Made by a program: the position numbers and the translations under genes | Shown here: positions 1 through 6,392 of the stretch, piece by piece | Layout of the letters: the number at the start of each line of letters is the position of its first letter | Position numbering within the stretch: position 1 is the first letter of the stretch | The notes under the pieces: model-generated | What the model saw: the letters and a program-made list of their open reading frames with translations, nothing else | Told to the model about the DNA's origin: nothing | Databases searched by the model: none | Assembly (NCBI GenBank): GCA_021827245.1 | Contig: JAKAWN010000176.1 | Coordinates: 1 to 12,909, forward strand | DNA from: Acidobacteriota bacterium | Lineage (GTDB): Bacteria > Acidobacteriota > Terriglobia > UBA7540 | Length of the DNA: 12,909 nt | Direction: 5' to 3'

Positions 1-210
1 GGTCATACAGAAAGATGGAATCATCCAGATGGAAGAGCGTCTTCTCGCCCTCGGCCAGTTCGCGCTCGATGGTTTCGCGCTGAGGGTGCAGCCGGTCCAG
101 ATTCCGGTACAACGCCTCGTCGGCGAGACGGATTCGACCAGGAGGTGATTGATATAGGTCTTGCCCTTGAAGACGCGCTTTGTCTTGCGGATATACACTG
201 GCCACTCCAT
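1..210 (-). pseudogene. IS1634-family transposase remnant, internally deleted, cut by window edge
   Basis: Read from an ATG at 210, the minus strand gives MEWPVYIRKTKRVFKGKTY followed by INHLLVESV, which resembles the N-terminus of IS1634-family (DDE) transposases. After about 28 codons the reading frame breaks near 122-126. A different frame then continues with DEALYRNLDRLHPQRE and a stretch ending LFHLDDSIFLYD at the window edge, a segment I recognise from further inside the same transposase family. In complete family members these two blocks are separated by roughly a hundred residues or more, so this copy has lost an internal piece and changed frame at the junction. It cannot encode a working transposase as it stands. 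No terminal inverted repeat or target duplication could be assigned. The family assignment is from pattern memory and is moderately sure; the deletion is directly visible as the frame change. Confidence 0.6.
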
Positions 211-232
211 GTACGACTACAATTCGTACATG
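208..232. repeat. 9-bp inverted repeat over the transposase start codon
   Basis: CATGTACGA at 208-216 is the exact reverse complement of TCGTACATG at 224-232, with a 7-nt spacer. On the minus strand the proximal arm contains the ATG of the transposase remnant, and a TTGACA hexamer (236 down to 231) touches the distal arm. This could be an autoregulatory operator or a 5' hairpin on the transposase message; the role is inference. Confidence 0.5.
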
Positions 233-335
233 TCAAGACGCAGAATGTGGTCTGCAGGATATGGTCTGCCTGAAAAACCCGTGGGCCGGAGGGCGGCGGC
301 CATGGGAGCAACCCGGCAGCGCGCTTAGCAACACT

Positions 336-1703
336 TTATTTTTCAGGGCCCTTCGGCGAAAGATTGGGAACGCGTATGCAGGAGGCAAGCCCTCCCGCCA
401 GCAACATGCAGCAGGCCAGGAAGCTGAGGCCAATCTTGTAATGCCCGGTTACAGTCCTTAAGTATCCGAAAATGTACGGTCCCGCAAATCCGCCCACGTT
501 GCTCACCGAGATGAAGCCCACGGCGGCGGCCGCCGCCGTCTGGCCCAACAGTGCCGTCGGCAAAGCCCAGAACGCCGGCAGGTAAGCCTGCGCGGTGAAT
601 CCAGCCAGGCAGAAGAACGTGAGGACCAGCCAGGACCGGTTTCCTGCCAGGATGGCCAGGCTCAAGGAGCAGCCTGTCGCCAGCATGGGAATGGCCGTGT
701 GCCATCGCAGCTTGCCGGTCCTGTTGGCCCAGGCGCCATTCAAGAGGATTCCCGCGGCGCTGCAGGCATATGGCAAGGCCGCACCCGCGGTGCGAACCGC
801 AACAGGCATGGTCTTCATCGTTTCAGTGATCGAGGGGAGAAAGAAGATCAGCGCCTGATTGCCGGTAATAATCAGGAAGCTCACTGCAAAAAGCAGGAAG
901 GTTTGCGGGTAACGGAAGGCATCTCGGAAGGATACCCGATGAGCGCTTATTTTGGGCCGCTCTTCCTTGCGCAATTCCTCGACGAGCCAACTTTTTTCAT
1001 CGCCCGGAAGCCACTTCGCGTCGCGAGGCCAGTCCGACAGATAAAACAATGTGATGAAGCCAAAGATAACGGGAGGAATGCCTTCCAGGATGAAAATCCA
1101 CCGCCAGCCGCTCAGCCCCTGCCAATGGATGTTATCGAGGATCCAGCGCGAGATGGGAATTCCGGTGGCGATGGCAATCGGTTGAGTTACGATGAAGTAC
1201 GCCTGCGCTTTGGGCCGGTCCGTAGCCCGATACCAGTGTGAAAGGTAAACGATCACTCCCGGAAAGAAGCCTGCCTCCGCGATGCCGAGCATCAGGCGCA
1301 ACACGTAGAACTGCGTCCTGGCACTGAAGGAACCCACTAGAGGAGTGGCGATGAATCCCATCAGCACCGCCACCACTCCCCACGTAATCATGATTCGGGC
1401 GATCCACTTTCGGGCGCTCCATCGTTCTACGATTAGGCTGCCGGGAATGTCAAGCAGGAGGTATCCGAAGAAAAACACTCCTGCGCCAAATCCAATCACT
1501 GCCGCTGAGAAGTTCAAATCCCTTTGCATCTGGAGCTTGGCAACGCTTAAATTTGCACGGTCAAGGTAGGCGAGCAGGTAGATGAACATAAGGTAAGGAA
1601 TAAGGCGGACCGTCACATGCCGGCGCGTGCGGCTGGCGACGCCGCTTTCATCCCGCGCGGCATGGGAACTGGCATTTGCGGACGGCGAGCCAGGTGTCAG
1701 CAA
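336..1703 (-). CDS. MFS transporter, anion:cation symporter (ACS) family, probably for sugar acids or other organic anions
   Basis: A 12-helix major facilitator protein of the ACS family, which includes hexuronate, galactonate, glucarate, tartrate and phthalate carriers that import organic anions with protons. The first helix reads LIPYLMFIYLLAYLDRANLS, containing the D-R-x-N motif typical of this family. Further signs are the helix 4 region ending EAGFFPGVIVYLSHWY and the central loop with SDWPRDAKWLP. I chose the TTG at 1703 because it has GAGG five bases upstream and gives 455 residues, the usual family length. The reading frame stays open to an ATG at 1871, but the extra 56 residues are polar, carry no membrane segment and do not look like family sequence; a GTG at 1616 is another option. 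The substrate cannot be read from the sequence. The mannonate dehydratase gene 1.4 kb away makes a hexuronate or aldonate plausible. Confidence 0.85.
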   Translation of the reverse strand: MLTPGSPSANASSHAARDESGVASRTRRHVTVRLIPYLMFIYLLAYLDRANLSVAKLQMQRDLNFSAAVIGFGAGVFFFGYLLLDIPGSLIVERWSARKWIARIMITWGVVAVLMGFIATPLVGSFSARTQFYVLRLMLGIAEAGFFPGVIVYLSHWYRATDRPKAQAYFIVTQPIAIATGIPISRWILDNIHWQGLSGWRWIFILEGIPPVIFGFITLFYLSDWPRDAKWLPGDEKSWLVEELRKEERPKISAHRVSFRDAFRYPQTFLLFAVSFLIITGNQALIFFLPSITETMKTMPVAVRTAGAALPYACSAAGILLNGAWANRTGKLRWHTAIPMLATGCSLSLAILAGNRSWLVLTFFCLAGFTAQAYLPAFWALPTALLGQTAAAAAVGFISVSNVGGFAGPYIFGYLRTVTGHYKIGLSFLACCMLLAGGLASCIRVPNLSPKGPEK

Positions 1704-1971
1704 GGCAACCTCGCGCAAGGTATCCTGCAATCTGGGGAAAAGGAAACTGTGCCACGGCTCTCGGCAAGCATAGCCATACTCTGAGCATCGTGCCCGTTTG
1801 AACCTGCGCGGGACACTCCTGCTTCCCCTGAAAGAGGGTACCCCGCCATGTCCCGAGCCATAGGCCGACATATGATATACCGGGATTCTGGAAGAGGGAA
1901 CCCTTCAATAGAAAAGGCCGCAGACTTTGAACACGTGAGGTCTGTGCTCGTTAACGCCCCGGAGGACGGCG

Positions 1972-2655
1972 CTATGAGGCGGCGGGGTCTGGCGATTTGC
2001 TTGTGGTCCGGTGCTCGTCTATCCAATAAGCCCAGGCGACGAAAATCCAACTGAACACTCCCGCCCACTCGATTTCCCCCACGCTGGACGGAGGCGGGCC
2101 CATCAGCGACGCCAGGTAGATCAGGACCAAAAGCGCGATAAAAGTCTTATGGCTGTATTCGCCGATTTTGTCTTTTGGCCGGGTGGCCCGGTTGTAAATG
2201 ATCACCCCGGCCACGAACATGCCGCCTTCGACCAGGATGGTTCCTGCCACCGAGTTCCACAATCCAAGGCCCGCCATGAATCTGCTGCCGGGATAGAGCG
2301 GAAGGTCAGGGCTATGAACAATGGCGTCAAGCAGCCAGTGGCTCACAACGCACGCCCAAATTACGAGCGCGCCCCGCCGGTCCTTCTTGAATACAAGATA
2401 AAGCCCACCAAGAAGCAGTCCCCATCCAAAGTCGGCCAGCAGGCTGTGAGTGAGTGGATAGCTTGTAAAGTCGAGCTGGTTCGCGGTCATCAGACCTGGA
2501 ACGATCCTGACGCGCTCCCATCCCAACATCAAGAATAGAGGCCAAAGAAGGTCGGGCCACTGAGCCGCAAGCAGTAACGTGCCCAACGACGTTTTAGGCG
2601 CTGTCTTCTTAGCACCGAGCGCGACTGCGACGTGGCCAATCAGCATCAGGAACAC
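1972..2655 (-). CDS. Integral membrane protein resembling YdjM/DUF457 metal-dependent hydrolases
   Basis: A 227-residue protein with about six hydrophobic segments (approximately residues 24-44, 72-90, 95-114, 136-154, 170-185 and 196-212). Conserved-looking polar residues sit at membrane boundaries: H8 near the N-terminus, D35 in QWPDLLW, H70-S71 in LTHSLLAD, and the cluster SHWLLDAIVHSPD (H106, D110, H114). Spaced His and Asp residues with HSL and SHxxLD are what I associate with the YdjM/DUF457 membrane-bound, putatively metal-dependent hydrolases, whose substrates are mostly unknown. The start is a GTG at 2655 with CAGG seven bases upstream; an ATG at 2646 is equally acceptable. The gene lies upstream of the MFS gene on the same strand but about 270 bp apart, so co-transcription is not evident. 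The family assignment is moderate and no reaction can be assigned. Confidence 0.65.
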   Translation of the reverse strand: MFLMLIGHVAVALGAKKTAPKTSLGTLLLAAQWPDLLWPLFLMLGWERVRIVPGLMTANQLDFTSYPLTHSLLADFGWGLLLGGLYLVFKKDRRGALVIWACVVSHWLLDAIVHSPDLPLYPGSRFMAGLGLWNSVAGTILVEGGMFVAGVIIYNRATRPKDKIGEYSHKTFIALLVLIYLASLMGPPPSSVGEIEWAGVFSWIFVAWAYWIDEHRTTSKSPDPAAS

Positions 2656-2733
2656 TCAACGACCTGCAGGGAACAACCTGACATACCATACCGTGAGAAC
2701 CCCCACATAGGCCAGCGAAATTATCAAACACAT
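2656..2733 (-). CDS. Possible 25-residue single-pass membrane microprotein
   Basis: From ATG 2733 the minus strand reads MCLIISLAYVGVLTVWYVRL then FPAGR and a TGA at 2658-2656 that directly abuts the GTG start of the next gene. The whole ORF is one hydrophobic helix followed by two positive charges, in keeping with a small inner-membrane protein. The same frame remains open upstream to a TAG near 2769, adding NERFWEKTFW, which also looks protein-like, but no recognised start codon lies there. It may therefore be the tail of a broken gene rather than an intact microprotein. No good ribosome binding site is seen at the ATG. The call rests on composition and on the abutting junction only. Confidence 0.3.
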   Translation of the reverse strand: MCLIISLAYVGVLTVWYVRLFPAGR

Positions 2734-3140
2734 CCAAAAAGTCTTTTCCCAGAAGCGCTCGTTTATCTATCGTCGCCAGGCCGTGAGGCTGGCGGCAAAC
2801 AGGAAAACGGCAGCCAAAGGACTTCGATTGAAGCGGCTGATCGCGCACGGCTGTCCCTCGTCATCGCAGGACTTCCGGGCACGCGGCGTTTTAATCCTCG
2901 GCGCCGTCTGGAACCGTTCTCCCAGTCTTCGTTTCGAACCTCTATTATCCCCTACAAGACCATGGCCTGAACCTCACTTTGGCTCGCGTCGGCGGGGATC
3001 TTGCCGACGCCGCCTTCCACAACGCCTCGGCTGAATTCTGCCGAACATTAAACGCTGGGTTTATCACATATTCTGATTCATCGACACCCCGCCCAGCCAA
3101 CACGTGCCCATTTCAACGCCAGGTGGTGTAAAATCCGAGC
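2734..3140. other. Intergenic region upstream of uxuA without a convincing gene
   Basis: About 400 bases between the divergent membrane-protein gene and uxuA. Open frames on both strands here lack starts, binding sites or family resemblance. A minus-strand hydrophobic stretch (PLAAVFLFAASLTAWRR then TAG near 2769) sits in the same frame as the microprotein described at 2656-2733 and may belong to a decayed small membrane gene. The last bases contain the candidate uxuA promoter element. Confidence 0.4.
3129..3134 (+). promoter_or_regulatory. Candidate -10 box of uxuA
   Basis: TAAAAT ends six bases before the uxuA ATG, so transcription starting at the usual distance would begin at or next to the start codon. 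No Shine-Dalgarno sequence lies at normal distance from the ATG (the AGGTGG at 3121-3126 is 14 nt away). This suggests a leaderless message; no clear -35 box is seen. Confidence 0.35.
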
Positions 3141-4211
3141 ATGAAAATCGGACTTGGACTTTACCGGCACATGCTGACACCTGAGAATTTCCGGTTTGCG
3201 CGGCAGGCCGGTGCAAGCCACATCGTCGCACACTGGGTGGACTACTGGGGGACGGAAAAGATTCCTGCAACCGACGGCAAGCAGAACTGGGGCGTGACCA
3301 AGCAGCAAGGGCGACTTTGGACTTATGAAGAACTGCGCGACCTGAAGAAAGCTGTCAACGCCGAAGGTCTGGAACTCGCCGCGATTGAAAACCTCGATCC
3401 GTCGCACTGGTATGACGTATTGCTGGACGGGCCGTTGAAGAAGCAGCAACTCGAGGACATCAAGACGATCGTTCGCCGGATGGGGAAAGCGGGAATTCCC
3501 GTGCTGGGTTACAACTTCAGCATCGCGGGCGTTTGGGGTCACGTGCAGGGGCCGTTCGCACGCGGAGGAGCGGAGTCCGTTGGATTCCTGGGCAAAGACG
3601 GTCCTGAAGAAACGCCTATCCCCAAAGGACAGGTCTGGAACATGACGTATGATCCAGATGCTCCTGCGGGAACGATCGGCAGGGTAACTTCAGAGCAACT
3701 CTGGCAGCGGCTCACGGATTTTCTGCAAGAAGTCGTTCCTGTTGCGGAAGAGGCCGGCGTGCGGCTTGCGGCGCATCCCGACGATCCTCCGATGCCCGAG
3801 CTTCGAGGCGCGGCACGGCTGGTTTACCGCCCGGAACTTTTCCAGCGCCTGCTGAACATCTATCCCAGCCATTACAATGCCATCGAATTCTGTCAGGGCA
3901 CAACAGCGGAAATGGCTGGCGGCGACGTTTATGAAACCATCGACAAGCTGACCAAGCAGGGCAGCATCGCCTACGTGCACTTTCGCAACGTGCGCGGCAA
4001 GGTGCCGAAGTACCACGAAGTTTTTGTCGACGAAGGTGACGTCGATTTTGTCCGTGCCATGCGGATTTACATGAAGAACGGTTACGACGGCGTCATGATT
4101 CCCGATCACACACCGCGTATGGCCTGCGACGCTCCATGGCAGGCCGGTATGGCCTACGCACTGGGATACATGCGCGCCCTGATCCAGGCACTGAAATCAG
4201 AAAACAGGTAA
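3141..4211 (+). CDS. uxuA: Mannonate dehydratase (EC 4.2.1.8)
   Basis: Converts D-mannonate to 2-keto-3-deoxy-D-gluconate in cytosolic hexuronate breakdown. The protein is 356 residues, the normal size for the UxuA TIM-barrel family. All residues that bind the catalytic Mn ion in characterised family members have counterparts here: H212 in AAHPDDPP, C251 in EFCQGT, H280 in YVHFRNVRG and D322 in MIPDHTP, followed by H323, the proposed catalytic base. The N-terminal IENLDPSHW and the central YNFSIAGVWGH segments are also family-like. The start is the ATG at 3141. No other uronate genes (uxuB, uxaC, kdgK) are in the window. The ACS transporter at 336-1703 could supply substrate, but it is divergent and separated by another gene. 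The enzyme family is secure; the physiological substrate is inferred from the family. Confidence 0.95.
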   Translation: MKIGLGLYRHMLTPENFRFARQAGASHIVAHWVDYWGTEKIPATDGKQNWGVTKQQGRLWTYEELRDLKKAVNAEGLELAAIENLDPSHWYDVLLDGPLKKQQLEDIKTIVRRMGKAGIPVLGYNFSIAGVWGHVQGPFARGGAESVGFLGKDGPEETPIPKGQVWNMTYDPDAPAGTIGRVTSEQLWQRLTDFLQEVVPVAEEAGVRLAAHPDDPPMPELRGAARLVYRPELFQRLLNIYPSHYNAIEFCQGTTAEMAGGDVYETIDKLTKQGSIAYVHFRNVRGKVPKYHEVFVDEGDVDFVRAMRIYMKNGYDGVMIPDHTPRMACDAPWQAGMAYALGYMRALIQALKSENR

Positions 4212-4350
4212 CAAGGATCTGCAAGGATTGGGTAGCAAGTGGGAACTGCATCGAGAGCGATGCTTTCCAGCTGCCTAAGCCACCACAAAAGCTCTGCTGC
4301 CCACACCATTTTGCGCTTCCTGGCTGCATCCCGTAAGGCGGATGTCGTGG

Positions 4351-4376
4351 CTGCGATAAGCGTCTGATTATCGCAG
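4351..4376. terminator. Hairpin at the end of the Smr gene, possible weak terminator
   Basis: CTGCGATAA (4351-4359) and TTATCGCAG (4368-4376) form a perfect 9-bp stem with an 8-nt loop. The right arm includes the stop codon of the minus-strand Smr gene. It lies between convergent genes, uxuA and smr, so it may stop or protect both transcripts, but neither side carries a run of T residues. Confidence 0.4.
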
Positions 4377-4679
4377 GGTGACGGTTGTAGCGCCCCAGCC
4401 GCCTGCTTGCTCGGGGGCGTCGCCGAAAGAGACGACGAATGGCGTGCGGGCAAGCACGGCGCGCACAATCCGGCGCTGCACGCCGATGCCGCGCCCGTGA
4501 ATGATGCGCAGATGCTTCAGCCCCAGGCGGCTGGCTTCTTCCAGGTAGGCTTCCACCGCAGCTTCAACTTCCTTCGGCTGCACCGAGTGCAGGTCAAAAA
4601 CATCCGTGATGGGAATGCGAACAGGTTCGTCTTCAGGCGGCATAGTGAGTTCAACATTATCGTAACATGAAGCCGCCAT
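4368..4679 (-). CDS. Small stand-alone Smr-domain protein
   Basis: A 103-residue protein consisting essentially of one Smr domain, the C-terminal domain of MutS2. Smr domains have nuclease activity on DNA or RNA in several proteins, and MutS2 versions act in ribosome rescue or recombination control. The hallmarks are visible: VFDLH with H31 (LDxH motif), IIHGRGIG with H61 and G64 (HGxG motif), and the closing GGWGATTVTL, close to the GGxGxTxVxL pattern. Short Smr proteins without the MutS ATPase are common in bacteria, and their targets are mostly unknown. The ATG at 4679 is used here; an ATG at 4643 (MPPEDEP...) leaves the whole domain intact and may be the true start, since neither has a clear ribosome binding site. 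The gene converges on uxuA and has no obvious functional partner nearby. Confidence 0.85.
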   Translation of the reverse strand: MAASCYDNVELTMPPEDEPVRIPITDVFDLHSVQPKEVEAAVEAYLEEASRLGLKHLRIIHGRGIGVQRRIVRAVLARTPFVVSFGDAPEQAGGWGATTVTLR

Positions 4680-4780
4680 GGCGGAAGAGACGGTCTAGCG
4701 CGCTGGGCTGACCGTGTCAAGCAGGCGTCACGAAGTGGCGGCAAGCAGCAGAGGGTAAACGTAAGGGCCGGTGCCCATAG

Positions 4781-5207
4781 GTCGAGGCGTTTGGTCCCTT
4801 ACGGGAAGGCCGGTTGTTTTGAAATGGCCCCACCTTTCAAGACGAGACTCCGGCGCCGCTGCACGGCCGCTCGCTCCGCAAGCTGGCATCGTTGCCCGGA
4901 AAGATCATCGTACTGCCGGGACATTTCAGCAGTCTCACGGAAGAGAATGAGGCTGGATTGTTCGCCGCTGGACGATCTGAAGCAGAGCAACCATGGGCTT
5001 CGACTGCTTGGGCATGAGCCCGAGGAGGGCTTCGTCCGATAATTGCTGGAAAACCTTCCGCCGTTCCGTCCTGAGTACGTTAACATTATGAGGGTGAACA
5101 TTGGATTGCTTTCGCCCTCCGAGGACGAAGCTTCTGTTCTCGAAGCGGGCAAGAACGTCTGCGGTCTTGTGCAGGCGTCCGGAACTCACATCGGAGAAAC
5201 GACATGA
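4781..5207 (+). pseudogene. Decayed metallo-beta-lactamase-fold gene (persulfide dioxygenase / rhodanese-MBL type), C-terminal part
   Basis: No single frame is open here, but three frames in succession give family-like protein. First, 4791-4838 reads GKAGCFEMAPPF, around where the GRPD motif would be expected. Next, about 4838-4965 reads FQDETPAPLHGRSLRKL, then ASLPGKIIVLPGHFSSL and TEENEAGLF; the LPGH histidine corresponds to a metal ligand of the MBL fold. After a frameshift near 4962-4966, the last frame reads PLDDLKQSNHGLRLLGHEP and, beyond a TAA at 5040-5042, LLENLPPFRPEYVNIM. It ends TGA at 5205-5207, overlapping the tusA start as ATGA. The N-terminal half with the HxHxDH motif is missing. 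This is thus a 5'-truncated relic with at least two frameshifts and one stop. The overlap shows it was once translated together with tusA. The general MBL assignment is fairly sure; the exact subfamily is inferred from the neighbours. Confidence 0.65.
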
Positions 5208-5455
5208 GCCTGCCCTATGACAAGCTGTTTGACGCGCGCGGCCTAAACTGCCCAATGCCTCTGGTGAACGCGCGAAAGGAGGCCGGCAAGCTCGAGCCCG
5301 GCCAGGTACTGAAAGTGATTGCTACAGACCGCGGTTCGATTGCGGACTTCCAGGGCTGGACCAAAATCGCAAAAAACGTGGAACTGGTGGGCCAGGAAGA
5401 AGAGTCGGTGGATGGTGCAAACGTTTACGCCCATTACGTCAAGCGAACTGCTTGA
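5204..5455 (+). CDS. tusA: TusA-family sulfur carrier protein
   Basis: An 83-residue TusA/SirA-fold protein that carries sulfur as a persulfide on a conserved cysteine and passes it to partner proteins. The signature DARGLNCPMPLVNARK places the active Cys at residue 16 within the CPxP motif. The segment GQVLKVIATDRGSIADFQGW is also typical. The ATG at 5204 has GGAG seven bases upstream and overlaps the stop of the decayed MBL gene (ATGA). The dsrE-like gene starts 12 bp after the stop, so the two form an operon. TusA next to DsrE2 matches the rhd-tusA-dsrE2 arrangement of bacteria that traffic sulfane sulfur, so a role in persulfide handling is more likely than tRNA thiolation, although the latter is the classical E. 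coli function. Confidence 0.92.
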   Translation: MSLPYDKLFDARGLNCPMPLVNARKEAGKLEPGQVLKVIATDRGSIADFQGWTKIAKNVELVGQEEESVDGANVYAHYVKRTA

Positions 5456-5467
5456 GGAGGTGCGCCA

Positions 5468-6049
5468 GTGGGAGCCAGCTTTGAGACACAGGCGGGTGAG
5501 GACAGGTCCCGCTTGCAGGCGCTGGAAGAAAAGGTCCAGGAACTTAGCCGGCGGCTCGATGCTGTCGAGGAACGCGCGCCCGAGGACCGGGTAGCGATTG
5601 TTGTCTTCTCGGGCGACCTGGATCGCGTGCTGGCGGCCTTTGTGATCGCCACGGGCGCTGCAGCCATGGGCCAGCAGGTAAGCATGTTCTTTACCTTCTG
5701 GGGCCTGAGCGTTCTGAAAAAGGGGTCCGAGCTTTCCGGCAAGACGCTGTTTCAGAAAGCCATGAGCCTGATGTCTCCAGCATCCAGCCTCGACCTTCCA
5801 GTCTCCAAAATGAACTACTTCGGCGTGGGCGCCAAAATGCTCCGTTCCATGATGAAGGAGAAAAATGTCAGCTCGCTCGAAGACTTGATCGCGCTGGCGA
5901 GCGAACTGGGTGTGCGAACCATCGCCTGCGAAATGTCACGGGACGTCATGGGTATCAAGGATTCCGAGCTCATCGCGGGGCTCGAATGCGGCGGAGTCGC
6001 GAGCTTTCTGGCCGATTCGCTGAAGTCCCGCACCAGCCTATTCATCTGA
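5468..6049 (+). CDS. DsrE/DsrF-like sulfur-relay protein (DsrE2 type)
   Basis: A 193-residue protein with a short predicted coiled coil at residues 13-36 (RLQALEEKVQELSRRLDAV) followed by a DsrE-like fold beginning VAIVVFSGDLDRVLAAF. The segments MFFTFWGLSVLKK and IACEMSRDVMGI, with C154, and LECGGVASFL, with C174, are characteristic of DsrE2 proteins. These are thought to accept or donate sulfur together with TusA, and some associate with the membrane. Translation starts at GTG 5468, with a strong GAGGAGG (5454-5460) seven bases upstream that overlaps the tusA stop. Only 12 bp separate the genes, so coupled expression is very likely. Cys154 lies where the family's active cysteine is expected. 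Which acceptor is used here is unknown, as no dsr or sox genes are in the window. Confidence 0.88.
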   Translation: MGASFETQAGEDRSRLQALEEKVQELSRRLDAVEERAPEDRVAIVVFSGDLDRVLAAFVIATGAAAMGQQVSMFFTFWGLSVLKKGSELSGKTLFQKAMSLMSPASSLDLPVSKMNYFGVGAKMLRSMMKEKNVSSLEDLIALASELGVRTIACEMSRDVMGIKDSELIAGLECGGVASFLADSLKSRTSLFI

Positions 6050-6113
6050 TCCAACCTCTAAGTTGCTGCCACAAAACGCCCATGCACCAGAAGGCACTGA
6101 GGGCGGTGGCGAT

Positions 6114-6392
6114 TCATGGCGGGAAGTTCATGCGGCGCAGGAGGTCCTGGAAGCGCGGGTCGGAGCGGAGGGGATCGAGCGCAGGATCAACGTAGAGCTG
6201 GTGCATGTCGCCGTCATTGACCTCGATGCCCTTCCGTAGCCAAGTCAATGCCTCCTCCTTCTGGCCCAGCGCCACATAGGCCCTAGCGATGGGATAGGGT
6301 GTGATATATTCATGGTTCGATTGCCGCTGCAATTTTCCCAATATCTTCATTGCTTCCTGTCTATTGCCAACAGCTGCGTAAGCGACGGCCAT
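6114..6392 (-). pseudogene. C-terminal TPR part of the winged-helix/TolB regulator, separated by a frameshift
   Basis: This frame reads MAVAYAAVGNRQEAMKILGKL, then a TPR unit ARAYVALGQKEEALTWLRKG, and ends DPLRSDPRFQDLLRRMNFPP. That ending is the usual C-terminus of acidobacterial TolB/TPR proteins. It overlaps the 3' end of the longer upstream frame and continues its TPR series exactly where that frame leaves the family pattern, around 6390-6395 (GAGGAGATATGG on the minus strand). It is therefore not a separate gene but the displaced end of the neighbouring protein, moved by a one- or two-base change. Whether this is a real mutation, a programmed shift or an assembly error cannot be told from the sequence. 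Confidence 0.8.

Noticed and set aside
269..347. Inverted repeat CCTGAAAAA (269-277) and TTTTTCAGG (339-347) around the MFS stop, considered as a terminator or mobile-element ends
   Set aside because: The 61-base spacing is too long for a terminator, the arms are A/T-simple, and no target duplication or second element end supports a transposon.
1704..1871. N-terminal extension of the MFS transporter to the ATG at 1871
   Set aside because: The extra 56 residues are polar and unlike family members; TTG 1703 with GAGG gives the normal length.
5040..5042. Readthrough or recoding of the TAA inside the MBL-like frame
   Set aside because: TAA is not a selenocysteine codon, and further frameshifts and a missing N-terminal half nearby show general decay.
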